Shown one piece after another: positions 1 through 11,553 of a DNA stretch of 64,000 nucleotides (position 1 is its first letter; each line of letters begins with the position of its first letter). The notes below the pieces were generated by a model. That model was not told the origin of the DNA. It was given only the letters and a program-made list of their open reading frames with translations, and did no database searches. The translations under genes and the position numbers were made by a program. Source of the DNA: Deltaproteobacteria bacterium (lineage in GTDB: Bacteria; Desulfobacterota; Desulfuromonadia; Geobacterales; Geobacteraceae); contig SBEG01000003.1 of NCBI GenBank assembly GCA_009668975.1, positions 124,001-188,000 of the forward strand, given 5' to 3'.

Positions 1-509
1 GCGGAGCCACCCTGCAGATTGAGGCAACCGCCATGCCGAGCAAGGCAAAGGGTTTCAAGCAGACCGGGCAATTGGGGAAGGTAATGGTAGAAAGCTCCGA
101 GATCGCCTATTCCTACGTTATGGCGCACCTGGAAAAATATGGTGTCTCACCTGATTACTTTGACAGCCACTTCGTGCATCTTCATGTCCCCGCCGGAGCT
201 ACGCCCAAGGACGGACCGTCGGCCGGTATCACCATGACCACGGCGCTCATTTCGATGATTCTCAAAAAGCCGGTACGGCAAAAACTTGCCATGACCGGAG
301 AACTCACCCTTTCCGGCCGGGTGCTGCCGATCGGCGGCGTGAAGGAAAAGACCATTGCCGCCCGCAGGTCAGGGATCAAGACCCTGATCTTCCCGGATGG
401 AAACCGGAAGGACTTTGAAGAGTTGCCCGCATACCTGAAGAAAGGGCTCAAAGCCAATTTTGTGCATGATTACGAAGAGGTCTGCGCAATTGCGTTTTCG
501 GCAAAATAA
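1..509 (+). CDS. lon: Lon protease, C-terminal part (5' end outside window)
   Basis: This is the 3' end of the ATP-dependent cytosolic protease Lon, which degrades misfolded and regulatory proteins. The reading frame is open from the window edge (first whole codon at position 3), so the ATG at 33 is internal and not the start. Only the C-terminal peptidase domain is present. The catalytic serine lies in the motif PKDGPSAG and the catalytic lysine in GGVKEKTIAA, the Ser-Lys dyad typical of Lon. The protein ends in the usual family fashion about 20 residues after the last conserved strand. A strong terminator follows directly, so lon ends its own transcription unit. The identification is firm; nothing can be said about the ATPase domain. 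Confidence 0.96.
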   Translation, partial: GATLQIEATAMPSKAKGFKQTGQLGKVMVESSEIAYSYVMAHLEKYGVSPDYFDSHFVHLHVPAGATPKDGPSAGITMTTALISMILKKPVRQKLAMTGELTLSGRVLPIGGVKEKTIAARRSGIKTLIFPDGNRKDFEELPAYLKKGLKANFVHDYEEVCAIAFSAK

Positions 510-510
510 G

Positions 511-536
511 AAAAAGGGGGCTTGGCCCCCTTTTTT
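511..536 (+). terminator. Rho-independent terminator of lon
   Basis: A six-base-pair perfect stem (GGGGGC / GCCCCC) with a three-base loop is flanked by five A and six T, directly after the lon stop codon. The A and T flanks make it potentially bidirectional, but only lon ends here. Confidence 0.9.
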
Positions 537-575
537 AATGGGTCTCCGCACTCCCCTCGTACACCTCCTTTTCTG

Positions 576-604
576 TTGAGCAATTTCCCTTGGTGTGCTA
601 CCTT
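576..604 (+). promoter_or_regulatory. Candidate sigma-70 promoter of secA
   Basis: TTGAGC (576-581) and TACCTT (599-604) are separated by 17 bases, between the lon terminator and secA. The -35 matches four of six consensus bases and the -10 is weak, so this is a guess supported mainly by position. Confidence 0.3.
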
Positions 605-652
605 TTCACGTTATCTCATTGTGCTAATCCATCCGTTTCAGGAGAAATTTTC

Positions 653-3346
<2,694 letters not shown>

Positions 3347-3390
3347 GCGGGAAGCGGCTGCCAAAACATGCGCCTTTCAGGAGATACCCC

Positions 3391-4572
3391 ATGGAAATCA
3401 AAGGATTTACTTTGTCCGCTGTTGAGGCGGCAATCAAGAAGCCGGGTCGGCTGGATCTGGCGCTCATCATGTCCGAGACACCGGCAACCACCGCGGCGGT
3501 CTATACCACGAACCGGGTGAAAGCCGCTCCGGTTCTGCTCTCCATGGAACGGTCAGTTACAGGAGTATCGCAGGCCTTGGTGGTAAATAGCGGGAATGCC
3601 AATGCCTGTACCGGCGGTCAGGGTATGTCCGATGCCCGTGAAACCTCGCGTTTGATTGCTGAACGGCTCGGGATTGCGGAGGATCTGGTGCTTGTTGCCT
3701 CAACCGGCGTCATCGGCAAACCCCTGCCGATGGAAAGAATTCGCGGAGCGGTGCCCGGCCTGTTCGAGCCTTCCGCGGTGACCGATCTGGACGGTCTGGC
3801 CCGCTCCATCATGACCACCGATACCTTCCCGAAAATTGCTGCCTGTAAAGGTGAGGCGGGCGGCGTAACCTATACGCTGGCCGGGGTTGCCAAAGGCGCC
3901 GGGATGATCATGCCGAATATGGCCACCATGCTGGCGTTCCTGGTAACCGACGCCGCGGTTGAACCCGGCTACCTCCAGTCGGCATTCCGCGATGCCGTTG
4001 ATGCTTCCTTCAATATCATTTCCGTTGATGGCGATACCTCGACCAACGATACGGCAGTTATCATGGCAAATGGCCTGGCCGGCAACACCCTTATTAAAGC
4101 GGGAACGCCGGAGGCTGAGCAGTTCGGGAAAAGTCTGCGGGAGACGCTCCTGTCACTGGCCCGCCAGATTGTACAGGACGGCGAAGGGGCGACCAAGTTC
4201 GTCGAAATCCGGGTTACCGGCGCTCTCTCCACCACCGATGCAAAGCAAGCCGCCATGGCTGTGGCCAATTCCCTGCTGGTCAAGACCGCTTTCTTTGGCC
4301 AGGATGCCAATTGGGGGCGCATCGTTGCCGCTGTCGGCTACTCCGGGGTTGAGGTGGATCAGGAGTTGATTTCACTTTCCTTTGACGACGTACTCATGGT
4401 CTCCCAGGGCGTTTTTGCCGGTGGTGATGCCGAGGAAAAGGGGTCAGAGGTGCTGCGCAAGCGTGAGTTTTCCGTGACGATTGACCTCGGTTTGGCAGAG
4501 GGTCACGCCACGGTCTACACGAGCGATCTTTCCCACGAATATGTCAGCATTAATGCCGATTATCGCACCTGA
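3391..4572 (+). CDS. argJ: Bifunctional glutamate N-acetyltransferase / amino-acid acetyltransferase ArgJ
   Basis: ArgJ moves the acetyl group from N-acetylornithine to glutamate in the cyclic arginine pathway and can also make N-acetylglutamate from acetyl-CoA. The 393-residue protein contains the self-cleavage site in MPNMATMLAF; the threonine (residue 179) becomes the N-terminal nucleophile of the beta chain. Conserved VNSGNANACTG and the C-terminal SDLSHEYVSINADYRT are also present. The start at 3391 (MEIKGFTLSAVEA) has an AGGAG site about seven bases upstream; an in-frame start at 3328 would overlap the end of secA and is rejected. Whether it is the bifunctional or the ornithine-only type cannot be told from sequence alone. 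Confidence 0.96.
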   Translation: MEIKGFTLSAVEAAIKKPGRLDLALIMSETPATTAAVYTTNRVKAAPVLLSMERSVTGVSQALVVNSGNANACTGGQGMSDARETSRLIAERLGIAEDLVLVASTGVIGKPLPMERIRGAVPGLFEPSAVTDLDGLARSIMTTDTFPKIAACKGEAGGVTYTLAGVAKGAGMIMPNMATMLAFLVTDAAVEPGYLQSAFRDAVDASFNIISVDGDTSTNDTAVIMANGLAGNTLIKAGTPEAEQFGKSLRETLLSLARQIVQDGEGATKFVEIRVTGALSTTDAKQAAMAVANSLLVKTAFFGQDANWGRIVAAVGYSGVEVDQELISLSFDDVLMVSQGVFAGGDAEEKGSEVLRKREFSVTIDLGLAEGHATVYTSDLSHEYVSINADYRT

Positions 4573-4617
4573 GGTTCTGCCGGAATGATTGCTGCACATT
4601 TATCTGCCGGAGGCTTT

Positions 4618-5022
4618 ATGCGGTACCTCACTTTCTTTTGCCTGTTGATCTCGCTGCTCCTTCTGTTGCCCTGCCAGCTCCTGGCAGAAGACGGAGCTCT
4701 TTCTGTTGAGGAAATATCCATAACAACGCGCATCATCCGGGGCAACCCTGTTGATGCAGTGCAACGAATATCTTCTTCGGCGATTAAAGAAATCTATTGC
4801 TTCACAAAGGTGGTTTCTCCCGATGATGGGCAACGGGAGATTATCCATGCCTGGTATCGTAAAGATGAATTGATCTCACGTTTTCGCCTTCCGGTGTCTG
4901 GAACTTCCTGGAGAACCTACAGTAAAAAACTGGTTACCCCGGACATGGCGGGGGAGTGGCGAGTCGAAGTTCTTGATAGTGATGAAAACCTATTGAAAAC
5001 CACGAAATTCATCCTCAACTGA
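4618..5022 (+). CDS. Exported DUF2914-family protein
   Basis: The 134-residue product begins with a typical signal peptide (MRYLTFFCLLISLLLLLPCQLLAED), so it should be periplasmic or secreted. The remainder resembles the DUF2914 family: a beta-rich domain with conserved W/Y-containing strands, here IIHAWYRKD, WRTYSKK and AGEWRVEVLD near the end. The function of the family is unknown. The start is fixed by a CCGGAGG ribosome site (4607-4613). It follows argJ after 45 bases and precedes a putative serine hydrolase by about 40 bases, so the three may be co-transcribed. The family call rests on remembered pattern only. Confidence 0.75.
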   Translation: MRYLTFFCLLISLLLLLPCQLLAEDGALSVEEISITTRIIRGNPVDAVQRISSSAIKEIYCFTKVVSPDDGQREIIHAWYRKDELISRFRLPVSGTSWRTYSKKLVTPDMAGEWRVEVLDSDENLLKTTKFILN

Positions 5023-5062
5023 GAAGAATCACTTCTTTTCTATTTTGTTGGAGAATCCGGTA

Positions 5063-6205
5063 GTGCGTGTTCGACTTGTCCTAATTCTCGCGTTTTTCCT
5101 GCTGTCTTTCCCGGTGCATGCCGAGGATGCGGACCTGGAAAAACTGCTGCAGGGTTACGCTGTTGATCGAACCATGCAGGACGCCATCAACTCTGGTCTT
5201 ATCAACGGCGCTGTCGTATTTATTGGAAACAGTGCCGGCGAGCTCTTCCTTAACGCCTACGGCCGCTTCTCCCCCGCGCCCGACTCCCCATTGATTCAAG
5301 CGGACACCATTTTCGATCTCGCGTCCCTCACCAAGGTTCTGGCAACGGCTCCATCCGTAATGAAGCTGGTCGAAGAGGGGCGGGTGGGCCTTCAAGACCC
5401 CCTGGTTACCTGGTTTCCCGAGTTCAGCGGCAAGGGCAAGGACAGTATTCAGGTGATTCACCTGCTGACGCATACCTCGGGTTTTGTTGATTTCTCCGTG
5501 TCAGGGTACAGTTCGGCGCAGGAGGTTGTGGAGAAGGCGGCGCACCTTGACCTGCGGACAAAGCCGGGAGAGAAGTTCAAATATGTCGATCTCAATTTTA
5601 TCCTTCTGGGAGAGTTGGTCAGAAGGGCATCAGGTCTGGAGTTGGACAGGTATGCTCTGGAGAATTTTTTCCTCCCGCTCGGAATGGCTGATACCCGCTT
5701 TAATCCTGTTGCCGAGCTGCGGAAGAGATGCGCCGCTACCCGCAGCGACGGCGACTGCCTGCTTTTCGGTACGGTTCAGGATCCCATCGCCCGCGTTCTT
5801 GGCGGGGTCGCGGGTCATGCCGGATTATTCGGTACGGCCTCGGATCTTTCCCGCTTCTGCATGATGATGCTGGCTGGCGGTCACTATGCCGGCAGCAGGG
5901 TTTTGGCGGAACGCACCGTCCGCCAGATGGTTTCGCCCAATTTCCTGCATGGCGCCGCGGTTGTCCGGGGACTTGGCTGGGACATTCTTTCTTACTATTC
6001 ATCTCCCCGTTGTGACAGGTTTTCCGCTGCATCTTACGGCCATACCGGCTACTCGGGATGTTCGATCTGGATTGATCCCGAACTCGATCTTTTTGTCGGT
6101 ATTCTCGTATCCCGCAGGGATTATCGTAGAATCGCTGATTTCAATCGGTTACGCTGTACCATTTCAACCCTTGCCGCGGGCCTCTTCCCAAAGCCAACCC
6201 AGTGA
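5063..6205 (+). CDS. Exported serine hydrolase of the beta-lactamase (class C / penicillin-binding) family
   Basis: The product is a periplasmic member of the beta-lactamase/transpeptidase-like superfamily (PF00144), about 380 residues. After a signal peptide (RLVLILAFFLLSFPVHA) it shows the SxxK active site as SLTK (serine 88, lysine 91), a YxD/N-type motif in KYVDLNFILLGE, and a C-terminal HTG triad in YGHTGYSG. These residues are intact, so the enzyme should be active on an ester or peptide; members act as esterases, D-aminopeptidases or cell-wall enzymes, and the substrate cannot be deduced. True class C beta-lactamases have YxN and KTG, which are not matched exactly. The start is taken as GTG at 5063 because a TTGGAGAA ribosome site precedes it; TTG at 5045 is the alternative. 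Confidence 0.85.
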   Translation: MRVRLVLILAFFLLSFPVHAEDADLEKLLQGYAVDRTMQDAINSGLINGAVVFIGNSAGELFLNAYGRFSPAPDSPLIQADTIFDLASLTKVLATAPSVMKLVEEGRVGLQDPLVTWFPEFSGKGKDSIQVIHLLTHTSGFVDFSVSGYSSAQEVVEKAAHLDLRTKPGEKFKYVDLNFILLGELVRRASGLELDRYALENFFLPLGMADTRFNPVAELRKRCAATRSDGDCLLFGTVQDPIARVLGGVAGHAGLFGTASDLSRFCMMMLAGGHYAGSRVLAERTVRQMVSPNFLHGAAVVRGLGWDILSYYSSPRCDRFSAASYGHTGYSGCSIWIDPELDLFVGILVSRRDYRRIADFNRLRCTISTLAAGLFPKPTQ

Positions 6206-6246
6206 AAATGCCGGGAAAACCGGGCACAAGTTCCCCGGTAAAAAAC

Positions 6247-6276
6247 TTGACACCAATGGAGTCTTTGTGCTAGGTT
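6247..6276 (+). promoter_or_regulatory. Candidate sigma-70 promoter
   Basis: A perfect TTGACA (6247-6252) is followed after 18 bases by TAGGTT (6271-6276), 80 bases upstream of the receiver-protein gene at 6356. A small hairpin (ACCGGG / CCCGGT, 6219-6239) lies just before it. The perfect -35 makes this plausible; the -10 is weak. Confidence 0.4.
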
Positions 6277-6355
6277 TTTCGCGATTTACGCGTATCCAGC
6301 CAGTTTCTGCATCAGGTGTTTCGACGTTTTCACCTTTCCCGCCGGAGGACATTCC

Positions 6356-7759
6356 ATGGGCACTACCCTGTTGCTTGCCGATGACAGTATTACTATCCAG
6401 AAGGTCGTGGGAATCATTTTCGCCAATGAGGACTATGAGTTGGTCGTCGTTGATAATGGTACCTCCGCCCTTGAAAAGGCGAGAGAGATCAGGCCCGACG
6501 TGATGCTCGTGGATGCTTTGATGCCTGGCAAGAGTGGGTATGAGGTCTGTGAAGAGGTCCGGCGCGATCCGCAACTCAAGGGGATTCCGCTGCTACTCCT
6601 GGTCGGGGCATTTGAACCATTTGATGAAGACAAAGCACGGCAGAGCGGCGTGGATGACCATATTACCAAACCTTTCGAATCCCAGAGCCTGATCGATAAA
6701 GTCAAAGCACTGCTGGTACTCGCTGCTTCTCGGGTGCCGGATGTTTCCCCGCCAAAAGAGGAGATCTCCCCGGCGATAGAGGCGGATGTTCCGGAAGAAA
6801 TTTCTCCGGAAATTCCCGAAGCCATGATAGCTGCGATGCAACCGGAGAGTCCGGCGGCAACAGCTGATACCTCGGCAAAGCTCTTTGATTCCTTCAGGGG
6901 TTTTGTCCACCTGGGGAGTGATGCGGCAAAACCGCCGGTAGCAGAAGAGGCCGTCTCCGCTCAGCCCGAAGCTCCGGAACCGACTGTTCCGGCCGAACCT
7001 GAAGGAGTTATTCTCCTCTCCTCGGTGGACATTGTCGAAGCAACACCGGAAGATGATCCCTGGGGTACTTTCTCCGAAGTGGTGGAAGACGGTGAAGAGA
7101 TTCATTTCGGAGAGGTCCTCGATGAATCGGCGGATGCGGAGCAGGAAGCCGCTGATACGGTTGAGGAGATTGAGCCCTTTGCCTTGATGGATGAGGAGCC
7201 GGCAAGCGGTTCCTTCGGAGCAATTTCTCTTCATGACGAGATGGATCTTCCCGGTGAGACGGGTGTTTCCCTTGGGGAAGTCCCTGCCGCGGCGGGTGAG
7301 CCCATGACAGACGAGGTGGAAGAGCCTGTTCAGGAAAACCTGACTCCTTCGTCGTCATATAGCGGCAGCATCTCTCTGGGAGATTTTTCTCCCGTTCAGG
7401 AGTCAGTTGACCTTTCCGAACATGATATTGCGGAACCGCTGGAAGTGCAGCCAGCGGAACAATTCGGATTTTCTCCCGAGTATACCGACTTGCCTTTTGC
7501 CCAGGAGGAAGAGTATCTGCCGGCAGCGGAGGTGTTCCCCGCGGATGAGGCGTTCCCTGCTGCGGAAGAAGAGCCACTGCCTCCAGTTGCTTCCGCAACG
7601 GAGGGTGCTGTCACTTTTACCGAAGAACAGCTGGCCGCTGCCATAGCCAAGGTGTCCCGGGAAATCATCGAAAAAATAGCCTGGGAAGTTGTCCCTGATC
7701 TTGCCGAGACGCTCATTAAAGATGAGATTCGGAAGATTAAAGAGAGTATGGGAAGATAA
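6356..7759 (+). CDS. Response-regulator receiver protein with long acidic tail and conserved C-terminal helix
   Basis: Residues 1-120 form a receiver domain: acidic pocket DD at 9-10, phosphoacceptor Asp53 in LVDALMPG, and the lysine in DDHITKPFE. The usual Thr/Ser switch position is replaced by LLLLVGAFEPFDE, so signalling may be non-standard. Residues 125-410 are a low-complexity acidic, proline- and alanine-rich linker, likely disordered. The last about 50 residues (TFTEEQLAAAIAKVSRE to the end) form a charged helical segment that resembles the tail of other deltaproteobacterial receiver proteins. No DNA-binding or enzymatic output domain is present. This layout is broadly reminiscent of myxobacterial polarity and motility regulators such as RomR or FrzS, but that is only an analogy. 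The start has a CCGGAGG site; the gene is probably monocistronic, with a terminator at 7802. Confidence 0.8.
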   Translation: MGTTLLLADDSITIQKVVGIIFANEDYELVVVDNGTSALEKAREIRPDVMLVDALMPGKSGYEVCEEVRRDPQLKGIPLLLLVGAFEPFDEDKARQSGVDDHITKPFESQSLIDKVKALLVLAASRVPDVSPPKEEISPAIEADVPEEISPEIPEAMIAAMQPESPAATADTSAKLFDSFRGFVHLGSDAAKPPVAEEAVSAQPEAPEPTVPAEPEGVILLSSVDIVEATPEDDPWGTFSEVVEDGEEIHFGEVLDESADAEQEAADTVEEIEPFALMDEEPASGSFGAISLHDEMDLPGETGVSLGEVPAAAGEPMTDEVEEPVQENLTPSSSYSGSISLGDFSPVQESVDLSEHDIAEPLEVQPAEQFGFSPEYTDLPFAQEEEYLPAAEVFPADEAFPAAEEEPLPPVASATEGAVTFTEEQLAAAIAKVSREIIEKIAWEVVPDLAETLIKDEIRKIKESMGR

Positions 7760-7801
7760 GAGTACTACTCGCTCATCCTGAGAGAGTAATGCACGAATTT
7801 T

Positions 7802-7826
7802 ATGGGGATGATACATCCCCATTTTC
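7802..7826 (+). terminator. Rho-independent terminator
   Basis: A perfect nine-base-pair stem (ATGGGGATG / CATCCCCAT) with a three-base loop and a following T run closes the receiver-protein gene 43 bases after its stop codon. The rest of the gap up to valS (7827-8002) shows no gene. Confidence 0.85.
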
Positions 7827-8002
7827 GTTTCTGTGGCCCACTTTTCATCGCTGGCCTGTCCGTGCACTGGTCCTTTTTTCCCAAATCGGTAAAAACTGGA
7901 TTGATGTTCTGCGGTAAATATTGAGTTGGTATCTTTTGCTGGTTTCTGCTTCGAAAAGTGTTTTTTGATTGAGAATCAACCTGTGACAGAGGAATGAATT
8001 AT

Positions 8003-10663
8003 ATGGTGATGAAAGAGTTGGCCAAGGCATATGAACCAAAGGTGGTTGAGGAAAAATGGTATCGGGAGTGGGAAAGTGCGGATTGTTTTCACGCCCGGGT
8101 TCCCTCAGATAAAGAGTCCTTCAGCATCGTCATTCCACCACCCAATATAACCGGGGTGCTCCACATGGGGCATGCGCTCAACAATACCTTGCAGGATATT
8201 CTGTGCCGCTGGAAAAGGATGTCCGGCTGCAACGTTCTCTGGATGCCGGGCACCGATCACGCGGGAATTGCCACCCAGAACGTGGTCGAGCGGCAGCTTG
8301 CCGCCGAGGGCACCAGCCGGCATGAGATCGGACGGGAAGCCTTCATCGAACGGGTCTGGAAATGGAAGGCCGAGTCGGGCGGACAGATTATCGGCCAGTT
8401 GAAACGTCTGGGCGCCTCCTGCGATTGGGGCCGCGAACGTTTTACCATGGATGAGGGGCTTTCAACGGCGGTACGCGAGGTCTTCGTGCGTCTCTACGAG
8501 GAAGGGCTCATCTACCGGGATAATCGCCTGATTAACTGGTGCCCCCGCTGCCATACCGCCCTGTCCGACATTGAAGTAGAACATGAGGAACAGAAGGGAA
8601 ACCTCTGGTATCTTCGTTATCCGGTGGTTGATTCTGCTACCTGCCTGGTTGTAGCCACGACCCGTCCCGAAACCATGCTCGGCGATACTGCCGTTGCCGT
8701 CAATCCGGCGGATGATCGCTATCGGCACCTGATCGGCGGCTTTGTCATGCTGCCGCTGGTGAACCGGCGGATTCCCATTATCGGTGATGAATACGTGGAT
8801 ATGGAGTTTGGTACCGGCGTGGTGAAAATTACTCCGGCGCACGACTTCAATGACTTCGAAGTCGGCAAGCGGCACAATCTTGACCGGATCAATGTCTTCG
8901 ATGAGTCGGGGATCATCAACGCCGCCGGGCATCAGTACGAAGGTCTCGACCGTTTTGCCGCCCGGAAAAGGATCGTTGCGGAGCTGGAGGAGCAGGGCTT
9001 CCTGGAAAAGACCGCCGACCACGCCCTTTCCGTGGGTGGCTGTTACCGCTGCAAGACGGTTGTCGAACCGTATATGTCACTGCAGTGGTACGTCCAGGTC
9101 GCGCCTCTGGCGGAAAAAGCCCTTGCCGCCGTGCGGAATGGCACGACCCGCATCGTTCCGGCCCAGTGGGAAAACACCTATTACGAATGGATGGAAAATA
9201 TCCGGGACTGGTGCATTTCCCGGCAGATCTGGTGGGGTCATCGCATCCCTGCCTGGTATTGCGACCACTGCAATGCAGTCACCGTTTCCAAGGTCGACCC
9301 GACCTCCTGCGCCCACTGCGGAAGTGATGAAATCCGCCAGGAAACCGATGTCCTCGACACCTGGTTTTCCTCGGCGCTCTGGCCGTTTTCCACCATGGGC
9401 TGGCCCGAGCGGACCGAGGAGCTGGCGGCTTTCTATCCAACCTCGTGTCTGATAACCGGTTTTGATATTCTCTTTTTCTGGGTTGCCCGGATGATGATGA
9501 TGGGTATCCACTTCATGGGCGAGGTTCCGTTCCGTGATGTGTATATTCATGCCCTGGTGCGTGATGCACAGGGACAGAAAATGAGCAAATCCCGCGGGAA
9601 CGTCATTGATCCACTGGTGATCATCGACGAGTATGGCGCCGATGCGTTCCGTTTCACCCTGGCCGCTTTTGCCGCCCAGGGACGGGATGTGAAGCTTGCG
9701 GAAGAGAGAATTGCCGGCTATCGGAATTTTGCCAACAAGATCTGGAATGCTTCGCGGTTTGCCTTTATGAACCTGGAGGACTTCGACCCCGATGCGATTG
9801 TGTGGAAGGACCTTGAACTTTCCAATGCCGACCGCTGGATTCTCTGCCGGCTGAACGATGCGGCACGCGAGGTGGATGAAGCCCTGACCGGATACCGGTT
9901 CAATGAGGCGGCCTCCTCCCTCTATCGATTCACCTGGAGTGAGTTCTGTGACTGGTATATCGAGCTGATCAAGGATGACCTATACAAAGGTGATGCTGCA
10001 CGAAAGACCACGGCACGCTATGTCCTCTGGACGGTTCTGGAGAACCTGTTGCGCCTGCTCCATCCGTTCATGCCCTTTATCACCGAGGAGATCTGGCAGA
10101 GTCTGCCGGGGAAACGTCCGGTAGCATCGATCATGCAGGCTGACTACCCCGGTCCGCGCCCGGACTGGCAGTACACGGAAGGCGCTCAGGAGATGGAATT
10201 GGTGATGGAGGTGATCCGTGGCATCCGCAACATCAGGGGTGAGGTGGAAGTGCCGCCGAGCCGTGAAATCGCGGTCATTCTCGACTGTGGTTCTGAGGAG
10301 AGCCTGCACATTCTGAAGCGCAATGAGGGCTATGTCATGAGCCTTGCGCGTCTTTCCGACCTGGCCATGGGCAGGTCTCCCGAGCGGCCGGCTGATGCTG
10401 CCGTGCAAGTGGCGGCTGACGTACAGATTGTCATCCCCCTGAAAGGGTTGGTAAACGTCGAGGAAGAGGAAAAACGCCTGCTGAAGGAACTCGGCAAAGT
10501 GGAGAAAGACATCGACTTCCTGGGCAAGAAGCTGAACAACCAGGAGTTTATCGGCCGTGCTCCGGCAGCGGTGGTGGCCAAGGAGCGTGAAAAGCTGGAT
10601 GAATTCACGAATAAGAAGCAGGTTCTGCTGGAAAACCTGGAAAAAATTCGCCGATTGATCTGA
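8003..10663 (+). CDS. valS: Valyl-tRNA synthetase
   Basis: ValS charges tRNA-Val with valine. The 886-residue class I synthetase has the HIGH signature as HMGH (near residue 55, NITGVLHMGHALN) and the KMSKS signature as KMSKSRGNVIDP (near 526). The editing domain contains GTGVVKITPAHD. Several CxxC pairs (CPRCH, CYRCK, CDHCN, CAHCG) suggest structural zinc. The C-terminal 65 residues form the coiled-coil arm typical of ValS that contacts tRNA. Three in-frame ATG codons occur at 7994, 8003 and 8009; 8003 is preferred because AGAGGA ends at 7993, giving normal spacing. A perfect palindrome follows before pilD. Confidence 0.97.
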   Translation: MVMKELAKAYEPKVVEEKWYREWESADCFHARVPSDKESFSIVIPPPNITGVLHMGHALNNTLQDILCRWKRMSGCNVLWMPGTDHAGIATQNVVERQLAAEGTSRHEIGREAFIERVWKWKAESGGQIIGQLKRLGASCDWGRERFTMDEGLSTAVREVFVRLYEEGLIYRDNRLINWCPRCHTALSDIEVEHEEQKGNLWYLRYPVVDSATCLVVATTRPETMLGDTAVAVNPADDRYRHLIGGFVMLPLVNRRIPIIGDEYVDMEFGTGVVKITPAHDFNDFEVGKRHNLDRINVFDESGIINAAGHQYEGLDRFAARKRIVAELEEQGFLEKTADHALSVGGCYRCKTVVEPYMSLQWYVQVAPLAEKALAAVRNGTTRIVPAQWENTYYEWMENIRDWCISRQIWWGHRIPAWYCDHCNAVTVSKVDPTSCAHCGSDEIRQETDVLDTWFSSALWPFSTMGWPERTEELAAFYPTSCLITGFDILFFWVARMMMMGIHFMGEVPFRDVYIHALVRDAQGQKMSKSRGNVIDPLVIIDEYGADAFRFTLAAFAAQGRDVKLAEERIAGYRNFANKIWNASRFAFMNLEDFDPDAIVWKDLELSNADRWILCRLNDAAREVDEALTGYRFNEAASSLYRFTWSEFCDWYIELIKDDLYKGDAARKTTARYVLWTVLENLLRLLHPFMPFITEEIWQSLPGKRPVASIMQADYPGPRPDWQYTEGAQEMELVMEVIRGIRNIRGEVEVPPSREIAVILDCGSEESLHILKRNEGYVMSLARLSDLAMGRSPERPADAAVQVAADVQIVIPLKGLVNVEEEEKRLLKELGKVEKDIDFLGKKLNNQEFIGRAPAAVVAKEREKLDEFTNKKQVLLENLEKIRRLI

Positions 10664-10684
10664 GTTGTACCTGAGTTTTGTTTG

Positions 10685-10728
10685 CTGGCCGGCAGGGTCA
10701 GTCTGCGGAGATTGACCCTGCCGGCCAG
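10685..10728. repeat. 16-bp perfect inverted repeat between valS and pilD
   Basis: Two perfect 16-base arms (CTGGCCGGCAGGGTCA at 10685-10700 and its complement at 10713-10728) flank a 12-base loop. There is no T run after it, so it is not a standard terminator; it ends 27 bases before the pilD start. It could be an mRNA processing or stability hairpin or a protein-binding palindrome. Confidence 0.85.
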
Positions 10729-10755
10729 AGTGATTACCCCTCTACGGAGAGCCAG

Positions 10756-11544
10756 ATGACCAACATGACCCTTATGAGCATATTTGTGTTTCTTTTCGGC
10801 GCGATTGTCGGCTCCTTTCTGAATGTGTGCATCTATCGGCTTCCCCGGGACGAGTCCATTGTTTTTCCCGCCTCCCATTGCCCCGAGTGCGGCACTAAAA
10901 TCCGCGCCTTCGATAATATTCCCGTAATCAGCTACCTGCTGCTGCGCGGCAGGTGCCGTAGCTGCGGTACGCGTATTTCCTGGCAGTATCCGGTGGTGGA
11001 GATGCTGAGCGCTCTTCTCACCCTGTTTCTTTTTCTGAAGTTTCACTTCTCACCCACCTTTTTTGTCCTCTATCTCTTTTGCATGGCGCTGGTGGTCATC
11101 ACCTTCATCGACCTGGAACACCAGATTATCCCCGACATCATCAGCCTGCCAGGTATCGTCGTCGGGTTTGCCGTCTCCTTTTTTCTGCCCTGGCTCGGCT
11201 GGCAGAATTCGCTCATCGGCATCATTGCCGGCGGCGGCAGTCTGCTGCTTGTTGCCTATGGCTACCAATTGCTGACCAAGAAAGAAGGGATGGGCGGAGG
11301 CGACATCAAGCTGCTTGCCATGATGGGGGCCTTTCTAGGCTGGAAATCCATCCCGTTTATTATATTTACCAGCTCGCTTTTCGGATCAGTGGTTGGTTTG
11401 ACCCTGATGGCCGTCCGGAAAAAAGACTCACAATTGCCGATTCCCTTTGGGCCGTTCCTTGCTTTCGGCGCAATACTCTTTATTTTCTACGGCAGGCAAC
11501 TGATTCAGTGGTACTTCTCATTTGGAGGAACTGTCGGGGGGTAG
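10756..11544 (+). CDS. pilD: Prepilin peptidase PilD (leader peptidase and N-methyltransferase)
   Basis: PilD is the inner-membrane aspartic protease that removes the leader of type IV prepilins and pseudopilins and methylates the new N-terminus. The 262-residue product has the N-terminal cytoplasmic domain with paired CxxC motifs (HCPECG and CRSCG) and several membrane helices. The two catalytic aspartates are in FIDLEHQIIPD and in the GxGD-type motif GMGGGDIKLLA. The start at 10756 follows an ACGGAGAG ribosome site; an earlier frame opening would run through the palindrome. The gene sits directly before a kinase/regulator pair and the minor pilin cluster whose products it must process. Confidence 0.95.
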   Translation: MTNMTLMSIFVFLFGAIVGSFLNVCIYRLPRDESIVFPASHCPECGTKIRAFDNIPVISYLLLRGRCRSCGTRISWQYPVVEMLSALLTLFLFLKFHFSPTFFVLYLFCMALVVITFIDLEHQIIPDIISLPGIVVGFAVSFFLPWLGWQNSLIGIIAGGGSLLLVAYGYQLLTKKEGMGGGDIKLLAMMGAFLGWKSIPFIIFTSSLFGSVVGLTLMAVRKKDSQLPIPFGPFLAFGAILFIFYGRQLIQWYFSFGGTVGG

Positions 11545-11553
11545 GCACACACC

